This document shows, in pieces, positions 48,297-59,437 of a stretch of DNA of 64,000 nucleotides; positions within the stretch are counted from its first letter, which is position 1, and each line of letters opens with the position of its first letter. A program made the translations under genes and the position numbers. Below the pieces are notes generated by a model. That model was not told the origin of the DNA and ran no database searches. It saw only the letters and a program-made list of their open reading frames with translations. The stretch covers positions 473,732,008 through 473,796,007 of the forward strand of contig NC_081405.1 of the NCBI RefSeq assembly GCF_030272615.1, read 5' to 3'. Origin of the DNA: Cryptomeria japonica. Taxonomy: Eukaryota; Streptophyta; Pinopsida; Cupressales; Cupressaceae.

Positions 48297-49470
48297 AAGT
48301 TATAGTTCAATAGGATGTCATAGAGAAAAAAGATAAGGGAAGAATGGAGGGGGATGAGGAGCTAATAAAATTAATGGCATTATCCAGAGTGGAAGCAAAA
48401 ATTACTGAAGCCAAAGGAAAAATGTGGTTCCTTGAGGAAAGTTTAAGACAAAAAAATTAAGAACTACAAAAGGTTACTCAACAAAAAGAGTGAATTCAAA
48501 AAGAGGTAGATGAAAAAGAAGATAAATTGAAGAAATAAACGATGGAAATAGAGGAGGTTCTCCACCAAGCTAATGCTCAAGCATTGGGTGATGCTAAAGA
48601 ATTAAAGAAATTGAAAGAGCAATTAAAACAAAAATAAAGTCAATTGAAAATCCAAATTGTTCATCCTCATGATCATGAAGCCTTGACTTCATCTTCTCCT
48701 CCTAGGTATATTTCCTTGACTTCCATGAGGTATAAACAAAAATATTGAATTGACTAAGTATCTTGAAGAGAGAAAAACAAAAAAATGATTCCACTCATAG
48801 ACTAGAACAAGTAGTAGGCGCGTCTTCAACACTTCGGGCTATGAGAAAGCCCCCTGGAGTCTATGCCTTGTTTTTAAGGGAAAGATTTTTACAATGGAAA
48901 ATCAATCAATTGGTGCTAAGTAGAAAAATTGAATATGGGGATGATGATGATTTTCTTGGAAATTTTTATAATAGTGACCTTGGTTATCAAAACCAAATGT
49001 GTGAATATTATTTACACAGTTTTCTTTTAGGTCATTTCTATCAATCTTTTCTTAATATGTTTGTTGGTGATGTTCAGATTAGAGCATGTGTGTCTTTGTT
49101 GCAAAATAAGATAAAATGGGAAATTAGGCTTAATCAGTACATAGAAGCACATAGTAAATTAGGCCTCCCCATGAGAGATGAGACACCAAGGTCATTGGAA
49201 TTCAGAAATAATTTCACTTCCATCTCACAACTCAATAAAGTAAAAGTAGTTTACAAAAATAAAGGTGTAGCAAGCATTTAGGTTTTCAAAGATGTGCAAA
49301 ATCAACCTCCTTATCGAGCTCTATAGACATCCAAGGCAAGGTTTAATACCATACTAGTCCAGTTAAGAAGGAAAGAACCTATTTCTCCTCACAATATCAC
49401 CTAGAGTTTAACTAGAGTACGATCGGTAATTGCAATAATAGAAGAGCAACAAGTAGAATGGATAGTGTAA
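48297..49470 (+). pseudogene. Element A third ORF, C-terminal part
   Basis: Resumes A's third ORF after copia 3. First a coiled coil (about 48345-48650, SRVEAKITEAKGKMWFLEES, EKEDKLKK), then the conserved C-terminal domain: PPGVYALFLRERFLQWKIN aligns with B's PPRIYAVHLKERYLNFRLN, MCEYYLHSF with LCELYLHNY, VGDVQIRACVSLLQNK with IGDIHIRALILWIQNE. It ends with RFNTILVQLRRKEP, matching B's RWNHLLDHLKMGEP. Order and spacing agree with B. Several stops (for example 49279-49281, TAG). Confidence 0.75.
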
Positions 49471-49559
49471 AGTGGAAAATTTGGAGCTAAGCCAATTCAC
49501 CACTTGTAAGGGGGAAATTACTAAGCTCAATTTTCACTTGGAGAAACTTTACATTCAAA
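49471..49559 (+). other. Element A 3' end and junction with element C
   Basis: GTAAGGGGGAAATTACT at 49506 may be A's polypurine tract. No LTR of A follows; sequence similarity to known parts stops near 49525. Confidence 0.35.
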
Positions 49560-51039
49560 AGAGGGGTTGAATCTACTAGATCCAATCCTAAATGATACAA
49601 GGACTAAATACTAAGTAGATTGGTTGAAATTGGAATGTGGTTGACCCTCTTTTGTAAGTTGAATAGATAAAGTGCTGAAATTGAAGACAAAGTAAGTGGA
49701 AACAGTGAGCTACAGATTCAAGATTTAGTCATGCACCTGGACCTAAGAAGTTTGAGATGATTCAGAGTTGCTTTGTGAAATCAAGCAAAATTTGCAAGGA
49801 CTGTATGTTTGGATAGGGGCACCCCCAACTTGGTCCTTCAAACTTTCCACGCATCAAAAAGGGTTTTTTCATCTCTTCAAATAAAGCTTACATCCCCAAA
49901 TACAACTGCGCACTTGCTTCCTACACATAGAAACAAGAAGAAAGGAGTTGGGAATAGGGGTTTTCCTAAGTCAAACCCCAAGTTGGAATCAACATTGAAA
50001 TAAATACTACAAATACTTGAAATAAATGATGGAAAGGTATACCTTCGAATCTGCAATAGATGATGATGATTCTTTGCTTAGATGTAATCACATATGTTTT
50101 ATGAAATGGCATGAACATGAAAAAACCCTAACACACACATGCTTGCAAATGAATTATGTAATGTTGCTCTAATGGATAGATGAGGAATATGCAACCTTTA
50201 GGAAAGCTAGATTATGAATTCTTGAATGCCTGATGCTTGATTGTAGTCTCCTTGCCTTCTCCACTTTGTCATGCTCTCACCTTATGATTGATGGATTATC
50301 TTATGCCAAATGAGAGGAGAAAAACTCATTATATACTTTCCTATCGTAAATTGTTTTAATTTTCTGACATAGGCTGATATGGGGGATTATTTCCCGCTCA
50401 CATTTGAGATAGGTCCCCTTTAAGGGATCCCAAGGTACCACACCCTAGTCCTAGTGGCGATTAGAGAACCATGCCCTGGTTGTGCCCTATTTTAGGGCAG
50501 GATCAAGGTGGCCATGATAAGTGCAAGGTAAAAAATGAAATTTAGTTGCATATAAGAGGCATAAATAGGTCTTGATCAAGCATGGGGATGAGACTGGTAA
50601 GGTGAGGGCCTAAAATGCGATCAAAATTGTAAGGGGTGCAATTTTAGGATTCCACATTTAGCCCCCATATTAGTAGGAGTATACGATTATGCAAATAACC
50701 ACGATAAAGTAGAAGAAAGAGAGATGAAGAAGATGAGGAATGCGGAGAAAGATCATAAGGAGTATAACATATCACTAATTTTGAGGAACCAAACCCCAAT
50801 CTTAGGATCTTTACTCACTCAAACAAATTCATGGGCACATAAAAAGACACACAACAAAAGCTAAGAGTAACAAACAAGACCTCAAGTCAACTAGTCAAAG
50901 AGACCTCGATATCAAAATGTCTCAACAACTAATATTATTCTTGAAAAATGCCATCTCATGAACACAAGTGATCACATAAAAGAGAAAAGAAAGCATCATC
51001 CATGAACTATCAATAGAAAAACTATGAGTTCATGAGAAG

Positions 51040-51230
51040 AATACGAGAGAGCATGAATACACGCTACATGTGTTTATCCATGTGATCCATGAGGACAATG
51101 ATGAGAGAGAGCATGGACTACTCACCCCTAGATTTTTTTATCTCGGTGATCCATGGTGGGAAAAGGACATGGAAAACTCGGCCCTAGAATTTTTATCTAG
51201 GTGATCCATGTGGGGAGGAGAGTAACAATA
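51040..51230. repeat. ~60-bp degenerate repeats, TGATCCATG units
   Basis: Three units ending in GGTGATCCATG(T/G)GG, near 51043, 51104 and 51161. Confidence 0.55.
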
Positions 51231-51329
51231 GTCTAGTTTTTTTTAGCTAGTTCCACCCATCCTCATGCGTGTGTGCAATTGATATTTGGTTTCAAGTGTA
51301 TAGCCCCTCATGTAAGATTCTTTTCTTTT

Positions 51330-51650
51330 TTTTTGAGTGTGCTTCAACCTATTTAAGACATGTAATGTAAATGCAAATTCCAAGTGGTGAATCAAATGTT
51401 GCATCTAGTTTCAATTGTGAAGCATCTCACTCTAAGAGTTTTTACTCTGGTTCCAAGAATTGACACCCCATTTAAGATAGATACTAGCTTGGTTTTGAGG
51501 CCATCTCATTGAAGAGTCTTTGCTTTGGTTTCGGTGATCTGTAACCCCATTTAAAACAAGCTACGTCTATTTTTGGGTGTGAAGCATCCCTCTCTAAGAG
51601 TTTTTACTCTGGTTCCGAGAATGAACACCCTGTTTAAGACATGCAAAAGT
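51330..51650. repeat. ~83-bp tandem repeats
   Basis: Four units with GTGAAGCATC, CTCTAAGAGTTTTTACTCTG and CCCATTTAAGA words, starting about 51333, 51412, 51496 and 51577. No coding. Confidence 0.7.
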
Positions 51651-51686
51651 ATAGTACAATATGGTACAAAGGGAGCGATGTGGGTG

Positions 51687-51701
51687 CCCCCCCCCCCTTA
51701 A
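51687..51701 (-). other. Polypurine-like tract of element C
   Basis: Minus-strand CTTAAGGGGGGGGGGGCACCC (G11), similar in form to B's tracts. Confidence 0.45.
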
Positions 51702-52824
51702 GATGTTAACATATTTCCATGATGATGTCTTAAGGAAGATATAGACAAGGATACCATACCTTCAACACCAAGGAGATATCCTTTAAGCAACAATATCATA
51801 AATCCAAGCTAGATATGGAATACTCTTCAAGAAAGGATAAGGTAGTTGAAAAAGAGATATCTTGCAACAAGTGTAAAGGGGATCCTCAAAGGAGAAAAGA
51901 TCTTTTCTCAAAATACATCTACCTCCAAGAGGAGCTATCTTGAACAAACATAACATCTTCTACCAAAAGAAAGGTAGGGGGAGCAATAATTCCTACCTTC
52001 CTCCTATTGCTAGGTGAAAGGTATTCTTGATGAAGGATGACACACTTTTGACCCAATGTGAGGGGTAAATTTATGATAGATATACATTTCCAAGTAGAGA
52101 AGAGGTTATCACCAAGGACTTACACCTCTTGTATAAGAAAGAATCCTTGAGCAAACAATAACTTCAAACAAGGAATGACACAAAATCATGAACAAACACC
52201 ACTCCACAAAGGAAAAGTAGATCCTTAGAGAGGAGAGAGAGAGGAGGATAAATAAATCATTGCCCCCAAGTGTAAGGACAATGATAAGAATAACACAATC
52301 CTCTAACGAGAGATTATTCATAAGATACGTATCATTTCAAACAAAGAATAGGTCCTGACAAGGGACACACATGTACGTTAATGAGGTTAACTCAATGTAT
52401 GAAAGGGCATCATGTTTTGAAAAATGCAATGAAAAAGAAGAGGTAATATTCAATGAGAAAGAGTGAGATAGAATAAGGACCACAAAACTTCTCTAAGTAG
52501 AGATCATACATAAAAGGTGTATCATTTCAAGAAAGGAATATGTCCTAACCAAGGAACAAACATGTGCTCGCATGAAGGATAACTCAATGCAAGAAAGGAC
52601 ATCAAGTTATGAATAATGCCATCCATAATAAAAATAGTGAAACCTTAGGAAGAGAGAAGATAATATTCTTGCCCCCAAGAATAGAGACAAGAATAAATAG
52701 AGTATTATGTTGATCACTAAATATGATTGCACTTGAAATTGTACCACCATGAATGACAATGAGCCTCAAATAGGTAGGCTAACAATGTCACATAGTGAGG
52801 AGCAACATAATAGGAACTTGAATG
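51702..52824. repeat. Non-coding repeat-rich interior of element C
   Basis: Contains a direct duplication of ~155 bp (about 52309-52460 and 52499-52650, offset ~190 bp) with shared words GTATCATTTCAA, AACTCAATG and GGACATCA. TTGCCCCCAAG recurs at 52259 and 52671. No gene supported. Confidence 0.55.
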
Positions 52825-54100
52825 TTATTTGAAATGATCATGAGAAATATACCATTCATCATCAGATGTTATTTTTATTATGCCTAGATAAATATAATGT
52901 TGTATTTTTGCTTTCAAATCTTGACACTCATTAGTAGAATGGCCATGAATTTGATGATACTTACAAAAAGAAGAATTTTCAAGATTTTGTTTATGTTTCC
53001 TTCTTCTTTTAGGGAAAAGGAGAGAGATTAAATTGGCATGGAGAAGATTGGACAATACATTTTCTTGTTGTAACATAAAATTTTAATGAGAATGTGTGGA
53101 TTCACTAGACAATGGAGGAGGAGTTGTTGACAAATCAAGAGGTTGTAAACCTAGCTTTTCACTAGAAAAGTGTGATTTCTCACAACTTTCATGACTTTGT
53201 TGCACACATCCTAAAACTTGTCCATTACATCCATGTGTAGGATCAAGAGGGGGTTTTCTCTTAGGTGGAATTGGATTGAATTTTAAAGAGGCCCAATCAA
53301 TTTTTAGACATGATTTAGGAGAAACATTTTGAGTATCAAATTCCAACATCTTAGATTTTCTAGAAAAAGGTGTGAAATCTAAGGACCCCCAATCGTCCTC
53401 TAAGAGTTCTTCTGTAGTAGGAGATGGTGTATTTGTTTTAATTGGAGAGAGAATTGTAGGAACTAAGAAAGCATATTGTGCTTCAATTCGTAAGGTGTGA
53501 TATAAAGCAAACACCTCATTGTTATATGTGTAAGGCACTGTATGAGAATTAGGAAGAATTTTTTATTTCTTAGCAATATGAATTTTATTGATTTGATCTT
53601 TGTTAGGGTCTTCATTTTTGGGAGAGAGAGCATTACAATTATGGAAAATAGCATCATCTTCTTTCTCTAAGGTATCTTTATGATTAAGACAATCAATAGG
53701 AAAGAGAATATCATATGTAATTGATGCTTCATCTCTAGGAGGAAGGCAATTGGAATGAATAGAAGGTGATGTGTTATCAAAAGAATTTTCAGTCATTTCA
53801 ACTTCTTCTACCAAAATATCATCCTCTTTCTCTAAGGTATTCTCATGAGGGAGGAGCATATTAAGAGAATAATCCAAGCCATCCTCTAATGGTTCATCCC
53901 AAATAGAGAGATAATTGAGAGAAATGTTAAAAATATCTTCTTGCATCAATATGTCCTCTTTAGGGAGAGAAATTTTGGGAGGGGATTATTTGTAGGTTCG
54001 TAAAGGGAGTTTTCATATATCTTAAATCCTTTTAGTTTAATAACCTCCTCTTGTAACAAAGAAATTTGACATTTTTCCCAATCAAGAAAAGGAAACTTGC
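52825..54100 (-). pseudogene. Element C gag-like protein
   Basis: Minus-strand coding in three or four pieces (54100-53950 decayed, 53949-53563, 53538-53083, 53076-52825). The C-terminal piece has FCKYHQIHGHSTNECQDLK, a C-x2-H-x4-H-x4-C motif with a following helix, as in the Gag ends of many plant gypsy elements. The upstream part is acidic and holds internal duplicates (ENTLEKEDD / KDTLEKEDD; DDWGSLDFTPFSRK / IDWASLKFNPIPPK). No capsid core is recognisable. Function beyond Gag-like RNA binding unknown. Confidence 0.5.
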
Positions 54101-54119
54101 AATGAAAGAAGTGAATCTA

Positions 54120-54308
54120 GATGTAATCCACAAATTAACTTATAAATTAGGGTTTTTGTAAATTCAACCTCTAAATTTATGTAATTCAAATGAGATCTAG
54201 GAGGGGAATTTTGAATTTTGAATTTTGAAATTTGAATAATGCAAAATTCTAGGAAAAATGATTATTTAATTATATGAAGAAATTGATTGAAATAATAAAG
54301 AGAAATAT
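54120..54308 (-). repeat. Element C leader, left part
   Basis: AT-rich, with AAATTAGGGTTTTTGTAAAT and AACCTCTAAATTT words also found three times at 57672-57904, on the other side of the solo LTR. Confidence 0.45.
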
Positions 54309-55738
54309 TGTCATGCCCCGCCAGGGAACCCGATAGGACAAGAACAAAAGTTTCAAAATATGCTACAATTTTTTTTTAATATAACATACATCTACCAATT
54401 CTAGAAAGTAAACATACTTAATGCCCTTGCAAGTTCCCTTTAATGTTCATCAACATAATTGAAAGATATAACAACTTAACACATAACGTAATGTGCATAA
54501 AACAAACATACAACGATCTTCTTATTTTTGAGCATGATATAATATTTCATAACACATTAACTTTACTATCTATTTGATACGCTACAAAGCTTTTATCATT
54601 TCATTTGAGACAAAAGTAAAAGTACATAAAAATCCTATTTCCCATAATCCCATTCCCACTATAGAATGAATAACTATCATTTGCATCATTTTCCCCTTGA
54701 TTATTATTTACAACATCCATGCAATTAATACTTTTCATTTAATAACAACATATATAATAATGCAATTGTAGTTTCTATTAATGCCTTCTACTCAATTTTC
54801 ATAACAACACAATAAGATCATAAAGAGATAGGATAGGAAGGGTAATATAACTTTTAAAAACATTGTTTCAAATACAAAGTAATCATCCCTTATCATAGTT
54901 CCTATAAACTACCCTCCCTTTTACAATGTTTTTCATAACATTACATGTTTATTATAAGACCATTCATGGCTTACAAATAATTTTTACAATATTTGAATGT
55001 ACTAGTTCAAAAGCAAGGTCTTCAACATCTTCAACCAAGGATCAAGAAGCATCATCAAAAGAGATCACGAACACACCTCAAAAAATATTTACCACCCAAC
55101 CACATGGAACCACAAAGGTCCACTCCCCCATGCTAGGAGATAAAACCAAGGTCCACGCAAGTACTAGGGCAATACTAAGGCCATGAGACATGATTCCCCA
55201 AAACAATCAACAATAACCACATATCACATAACAACATCAAATGACATCATAAGAGAGAGAGAACCAGAACACCTACTAGGTGGGTGTCATCATATAGCCT
55301 TAATGTCGGGATCCACCCTGCCTACCATGTACCATGGTCCCCTCTCAAAAGGATCCACCCAGCCTATAACAATGGTTGCGGTACTCCAACAGGCCTATAT
55401 GGACTAAAATAATCATTTATCTTGTATTAGTGTGTTATAGCCCAACCCAACCCAGGTTCATTTTAAAAAGGTTATCACTTGAATTAAACCCACTCATAGG
55501 ATCTCTTAGCAACCACTTTGGGTCCTTGCAACCTATAGTGAGCCACCCACCTAGGGTATCTAGTTACCCTACTCAAACATTCATCAAACAAAAAAATAAA
55601 TAATTCATCTCACACAATCAACATATAAGTTCAAATACTCTCCCATCTCCTCCAAACCATAAGGATGAGTCTGACCCTTATCTCTAAGCCACAATCAAGC
55701 ATGAGAAGGAGGTGGCCAATGCATAACATATATAAAAC

Positions 55739-55763
55739 ACTTATTTATTTATTTATTTATTTT
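55739..55763. repeat. (TTTA)n microsatellite
   Basis: About six tetranucleotide units. Confidence 0.8.
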
Positions 55764-56659
55764 GAGTTTTTTTATTGACAAAAAATTAGTCTCGGTACGG
55801 GGAACTTAACTTTCAAATGAACCGTTTGATTTCCCTAAATTTTGGATATGTTTTAGTACACCTAGATTTATACATTTTCACAGAAGAGATTTGAAAAATA
55901 TTATTTGTAATGAAAGTTATGAATAACAGAATAGGAACTATCAAAACTAGGACAATCATAAGAATGGAAATCTTGTTTGTTAGGTTGATACTTGACACTT
56001 GAAGAATAGTTGTTGGTTGAGATATGATATTTAATTATAGATGTATTTTTACATTTGAATCACTAAAGATCATAAATAATTTTTATATAAAAAAAAAAAT
56101 ACAAGAGTCATTACTCCCCAACATGACACTCATTTTCTCCAAATTGAATTTCCCAACCAAAGCATATCCCTTACACAAACAAGGAAAGATGCAGAAGAAA
56201 GTATTTCTAGAATAATATACAGATTTTTAAATTTAAATTTTCATCTAATATTCATTTAAACTATGCAAGCATAACATACAACACAAAAATCACAACACAA
56301 GCAAGCCACATGGATTCTTCCTAGAATGAGGCCTACCTTGGGTCCTGTGGAGAAATTATTTTGAGAAAGAACAAGCAAAAATCCAACCCCTTCCTGTGCA
56401 AATCTCTCTTCCTACTCCTAAACCTTCAAATTTCTTCTAATTTATCTTCCCAGAAATACCAACCCCCTTCCTCCAAAATACAAACTTCAATAAATAATAC
56501 CTTGTATAGTTGGAGAGGTTGTTTTATGGGAAGCAACTGTTCCAACCTCTACGGTTGGTATTATTTATTAACACTAACTATAATAGTTTATTTAAAATTT
56601 AATAGATACCCCACGCAAATAAGTATACTAAATACTAGATAGCTAAAATAAAAATCTCA

Positions 56660-56785
56660 AATAACACATATAGCTCAATGGTAAATATCAAGACTCATAT
56701 AAGAGAAGTCATAGGTTCAAAACTCATTGACTAAGATAACATTATTTTAAACCTCGATCTTTTTATTTTATCCTTTTTTATATAT
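56660..56785 (+). repeat. tRNA-derived SINE-like fragment or tRNA relic
   Basis: TAGCTCAATGGT at 56671-56682 fits a polymerase III A box, and GGTTCAAAACT at 56714-56724 a B box, 31 nt apart. A T-rich tail follows at about 56755-56780. No full tRNA cloverleaf is evident. Confidence 0.4.
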
Positions 56786-56817
56786 ATAGAATTAATAAAA
56801 ACAAATATTATATTACA

Positions 56818-56900
56818 CATACACACACACACACAATATATATATATAGGCATATATGTGTGCACCCATATATGTGAATATATATATATATATATATATG
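56818..56900. repeat. Compound (CA)n-(TA)n microsatellite
   Basis: CACACA run near 56818-56836, then two TA runs to 56900. Confidence 0.85.
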
Positions 56901-57671
56901 TTCATAAATATAACATAATACATCTATATTACTTTTGTTTCATCTTTTTAATGCAACATAACATAAGCCACTTAAATCATTTAATGTGTAGGCATCCTAT
57001 CAAAGAAATAATCAAACATTATATAAAAATTATTACGAACAACATAAATCAGAACCAATCAAAATGCTCAAACCAATACCCATTGTAAACATGACATTGC
57101 CCAACCCTCAAGATAGGGTGGTCTTCCTAAATGGGAGACCTATGTCCAATAGTTTTACTTGTGGGAACCTTGGTGTTATCTCCACAACAAAAAAATTCAA
57201 GGATTTAGAGGCACACTCAGACCTGTATAGCCAGGTGGAGTCGATGCCTAGTACCTGCAATCCTGCATCACCGAAACGATAGAAATATATATCCATATAC
57301 AAATGACAAACAAGGAGGGGGAGTGCAGCATCGTGTGGGTCTCTATAGAGTAACTACGACTACCTCCCCTCATCCTATAGATATCTCATATAATAATCTA
57401 TTCCAAGCATGATTGGGTTATCATTGTTAGCTCGAGATAATAAACATATAATATAGCAGCCATATGAAAAGATTATCATAATGAAATCATGTACATAAAC
57501 CAATGAAACCCCTAACTCACTAATGCATTAGATAACATACTGAACCATAAAGGTACAAATATAACTAAATATATCTCATCATCTACTCTAACAAGGAAAT
57601 ATAGAGTCCAATATCACCAAATATAACAAATAATATCCATGACAAGAAAAGTTGCTAGGGTGGGTATTACA

Positions 57672-57904
57672 TAATGCAATCTCCTAGGAAATTGAAAATT
57701 ATCCATAACATATTGAATTTCAAAATTAGGGCCTAGTTAAAATAACCTCTTAATTTTAATATTAAAAATTGGAAAGAGGGAAGATTTAAATATAAAATTA
57801 GGGTTTTCCAAAACTAACCTCTTAATTTTAAAATTTAAAATATTGAAATGTTGAAATTTGAGAATTGAAAGGATTAATTTAATTTTAAAAATTAGGGCTC
57901 TTTT
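57672..57904 (-). repeat. Element C leader, right part, ~70-bp repeats
   Basis: AAATTAGGG(T/C)(T/C)...AACCTCTTAATTTT occurs at about 57727 and 57797, with a partial copy at 57887 just before copia 2 begins. Confidence 0.5.
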
Positions 57905-59086
57905 TGTTAGACAGTTCAGATAACCGAAAGACAACTGAGAGGGGGGGGGATGAAATAGTTGTCATAGATTACCAAAAGCATTATCTATTTAAAATAACAA
58001 TACCAGAATAGCAGTTAATCCAATTAAGCATAGACAATAATCACAGAACAAAAGCCATCCATACAACACCAAGATTTGTACATGGAAAACCTAATAAAGG
58101 GAAAAACCATGGTGGGAAGCCTACCCACAGTTAGATAATACTTCTGTAGTAGGTATGTGAATTTACAATGAAGGGGCCTGCACTTGCAAGAAGGCCAATA
58201 GCCTAGAGCACACTACTCATCACAAAAGGAGTCTCACTGACTACATACAATTCTAGACTACAATCTGGAGAAGTGTTGAACTACAAAAGATAGCATCTCC
58301 TATGCCTGAGTACAGTTTTGATTAAGCTCAATACCAGAGGAATAAATCCTCTTACAAACCCAAATCGATCTCCATTGATCGACCAAATCCTCTGTCTGAA
58401 TGATATTACAATATTCACACACTACATTTCTTGACCATGACCTCTTACAATAGCCATGATGATCTACAATGAGATCTTACATCTTATTTATACAAACCAT
58501 CGACCATAAACAATCAGGTCGGCTACTAGAAAATAAACCAATTAAATTATTATAAACCATGTCGGCCTTAGACTATAGCAAGTAATATCCAACACATAAG
58601 ACATCCCAAAAATGCAACAATAATTCTTGTCCACAAGTTACATTAATGTTAGGCCATAGCCTAGATCAATCGAGACCAAGTATAGGTCCACACGCTTCAG
58701 TAATGATCTCCAAATGCCAAGTCTCAAACAAGATTACCAACATCATCTTGAAACTCCATTAGAAGCTGCATCAAAGATCTCCACCAAAAGATCTATCAGT
58801 GAAACCCTTGCCGAAACTAGAAACCAATCTTTTGTGTAAGCAGGATAATCATCCAATCACCAGACTGAAACCAATTGACCAAATATGAGTATAGGCATTA
58901 TAAATAAGCCAATTCCATCACCAGATTATACTGAAGTTAACCAGATCATGCTGGATCCAAGTTAACCAAAAACCACTCAACCTACCAAGACCATAAGTGT
59001 GTCGGTAAAGCATCCAAAGAGCTAGTGTTGACATCAATGATAAAACATTAATGCAACAGATAATCAATTCCACCAAATGGCCAACA
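57905..59086 (-). repeat. Copia 2 left (3') LTR
   Basis: 1,182 bp, TGTTAGACAGTTCAG...GGCCAACA. Confidence 0.9.
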
Positions 59087-59437
59087 ATCTCCCCCTTTGG
59101 CATTGATGGCAACACTAGATGTGAAAAACACCTAAGTACCAAGAAATGCCAAACAAGTCTCTCCCTGTGAAAGACAACCAACAATCTCCTGCATATAGCT
59201 TTGAATATCAATGTCTCTCCTATGATTTTTATTTTTCTTCTTTCTTTGTCTTTTTCACATTAGTATCTCCCCCCCTTTGACATCAATGCCAGAAATTTGA
59301 CAGAAATATCAAGGTAAAAACATAAGCCTCTGAATCTCAAAGCTGACTACTCCCCCTGAGCAATAGCATCCCACATCAGTGCTAGAATGAATATTATCTT
59401 TAATAATGTGTACCAGACTGATGCCAAAATTCATCAA
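59087..59437 (-). other. Copia 2 polypurine tract and 3' spacer
   Basis: Minus-strand CCAAAGGGGGAGAT abuts the LTR (59087-59100). A second copy GGCATTGATGTCAAAGGGGG with seven G lies at 59263-59290, and a third short run at 59351. No coding. Confidence 0.7.

Larger units (their letters stand above)
22834..49524 (+). mobile_element. Athila-like gypsy element A (old, host of nested insertions)
   Basis: Plus-strand element with a decayed tRNA-Asp primer site, gag (split by element B), protease, RT, RNase H, integrase and a third ORF (split by copia 3). Frameshifts and stops are frequent, so it is older than B. The 5' LTR probably starts left of copia 1. No 3' LTR was identified; sequence changes character near 49525, where element C appears to begin. 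Confidence 0.75.
49560..51686 (-). repeat. Candidate 3' LTR of element C
   Basis: Follows the polypurine-like tract at 51687-51701 on the minus strand. Contains tandem repeats in what would be U3 and a TATA-like GTATATAATGAG at 50337-50326. Neither border is fixed and no partner is visible. Confidence 0.35.
54309..57671 (-). repeat. Probable solo LTR, 3.36 kb
   Basis: On the minus strand it starts TGTAATACCCACCCTAGCAA (57671) and ends TGGCGGGGCATGACA (54309), TG...CA ends typical of gypsy LTRs. Flanks on both sides are the same kind of leader repeat, so it seems to be an insertion. The flanking 5-mers (aatat, taatg) do not match. Interior has no gag or pol; short open frames here (for example 54926-55603, 56361-56642) have no motif. 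Confidence 0.5.
49525..57904 (-). mobile_element. Element C, gag-only gypsy-like element (minus strand)
   Basis: Inferred element with, from right to left, an AT-rich leader (interrupted by a solo LTR), a gag-like ORF with a CCHC-like motif, repeat-rich non-coding DNA, a polypurine-like tract at 51687 and LTR-like sequence with a TATA box near 50330. No pol. Its 5' LTR would lie right of copia 2, outside the window. Boundaries are tentative. Confidence 0.45.

Noticed and set aside
49816-49836. GGGGCACCCCCAACTTGG as another polypurine tract
   Set aside because: Similar in form to B's tracts, but no LTR border lies beside it in either direction.
51040-51650. CRISPR-like regularly spaced repeats
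   Set aside because: Units are degenerate, adjacent rather than spaced by unique spacers, and the context is plant retroelement DNA.
54926-55603. Three overlapping short frames in different phases
   Set aside because: They lie inside the probable solo LTR, rich in Ser/Thr/Pro from simple sequence, with no domain.
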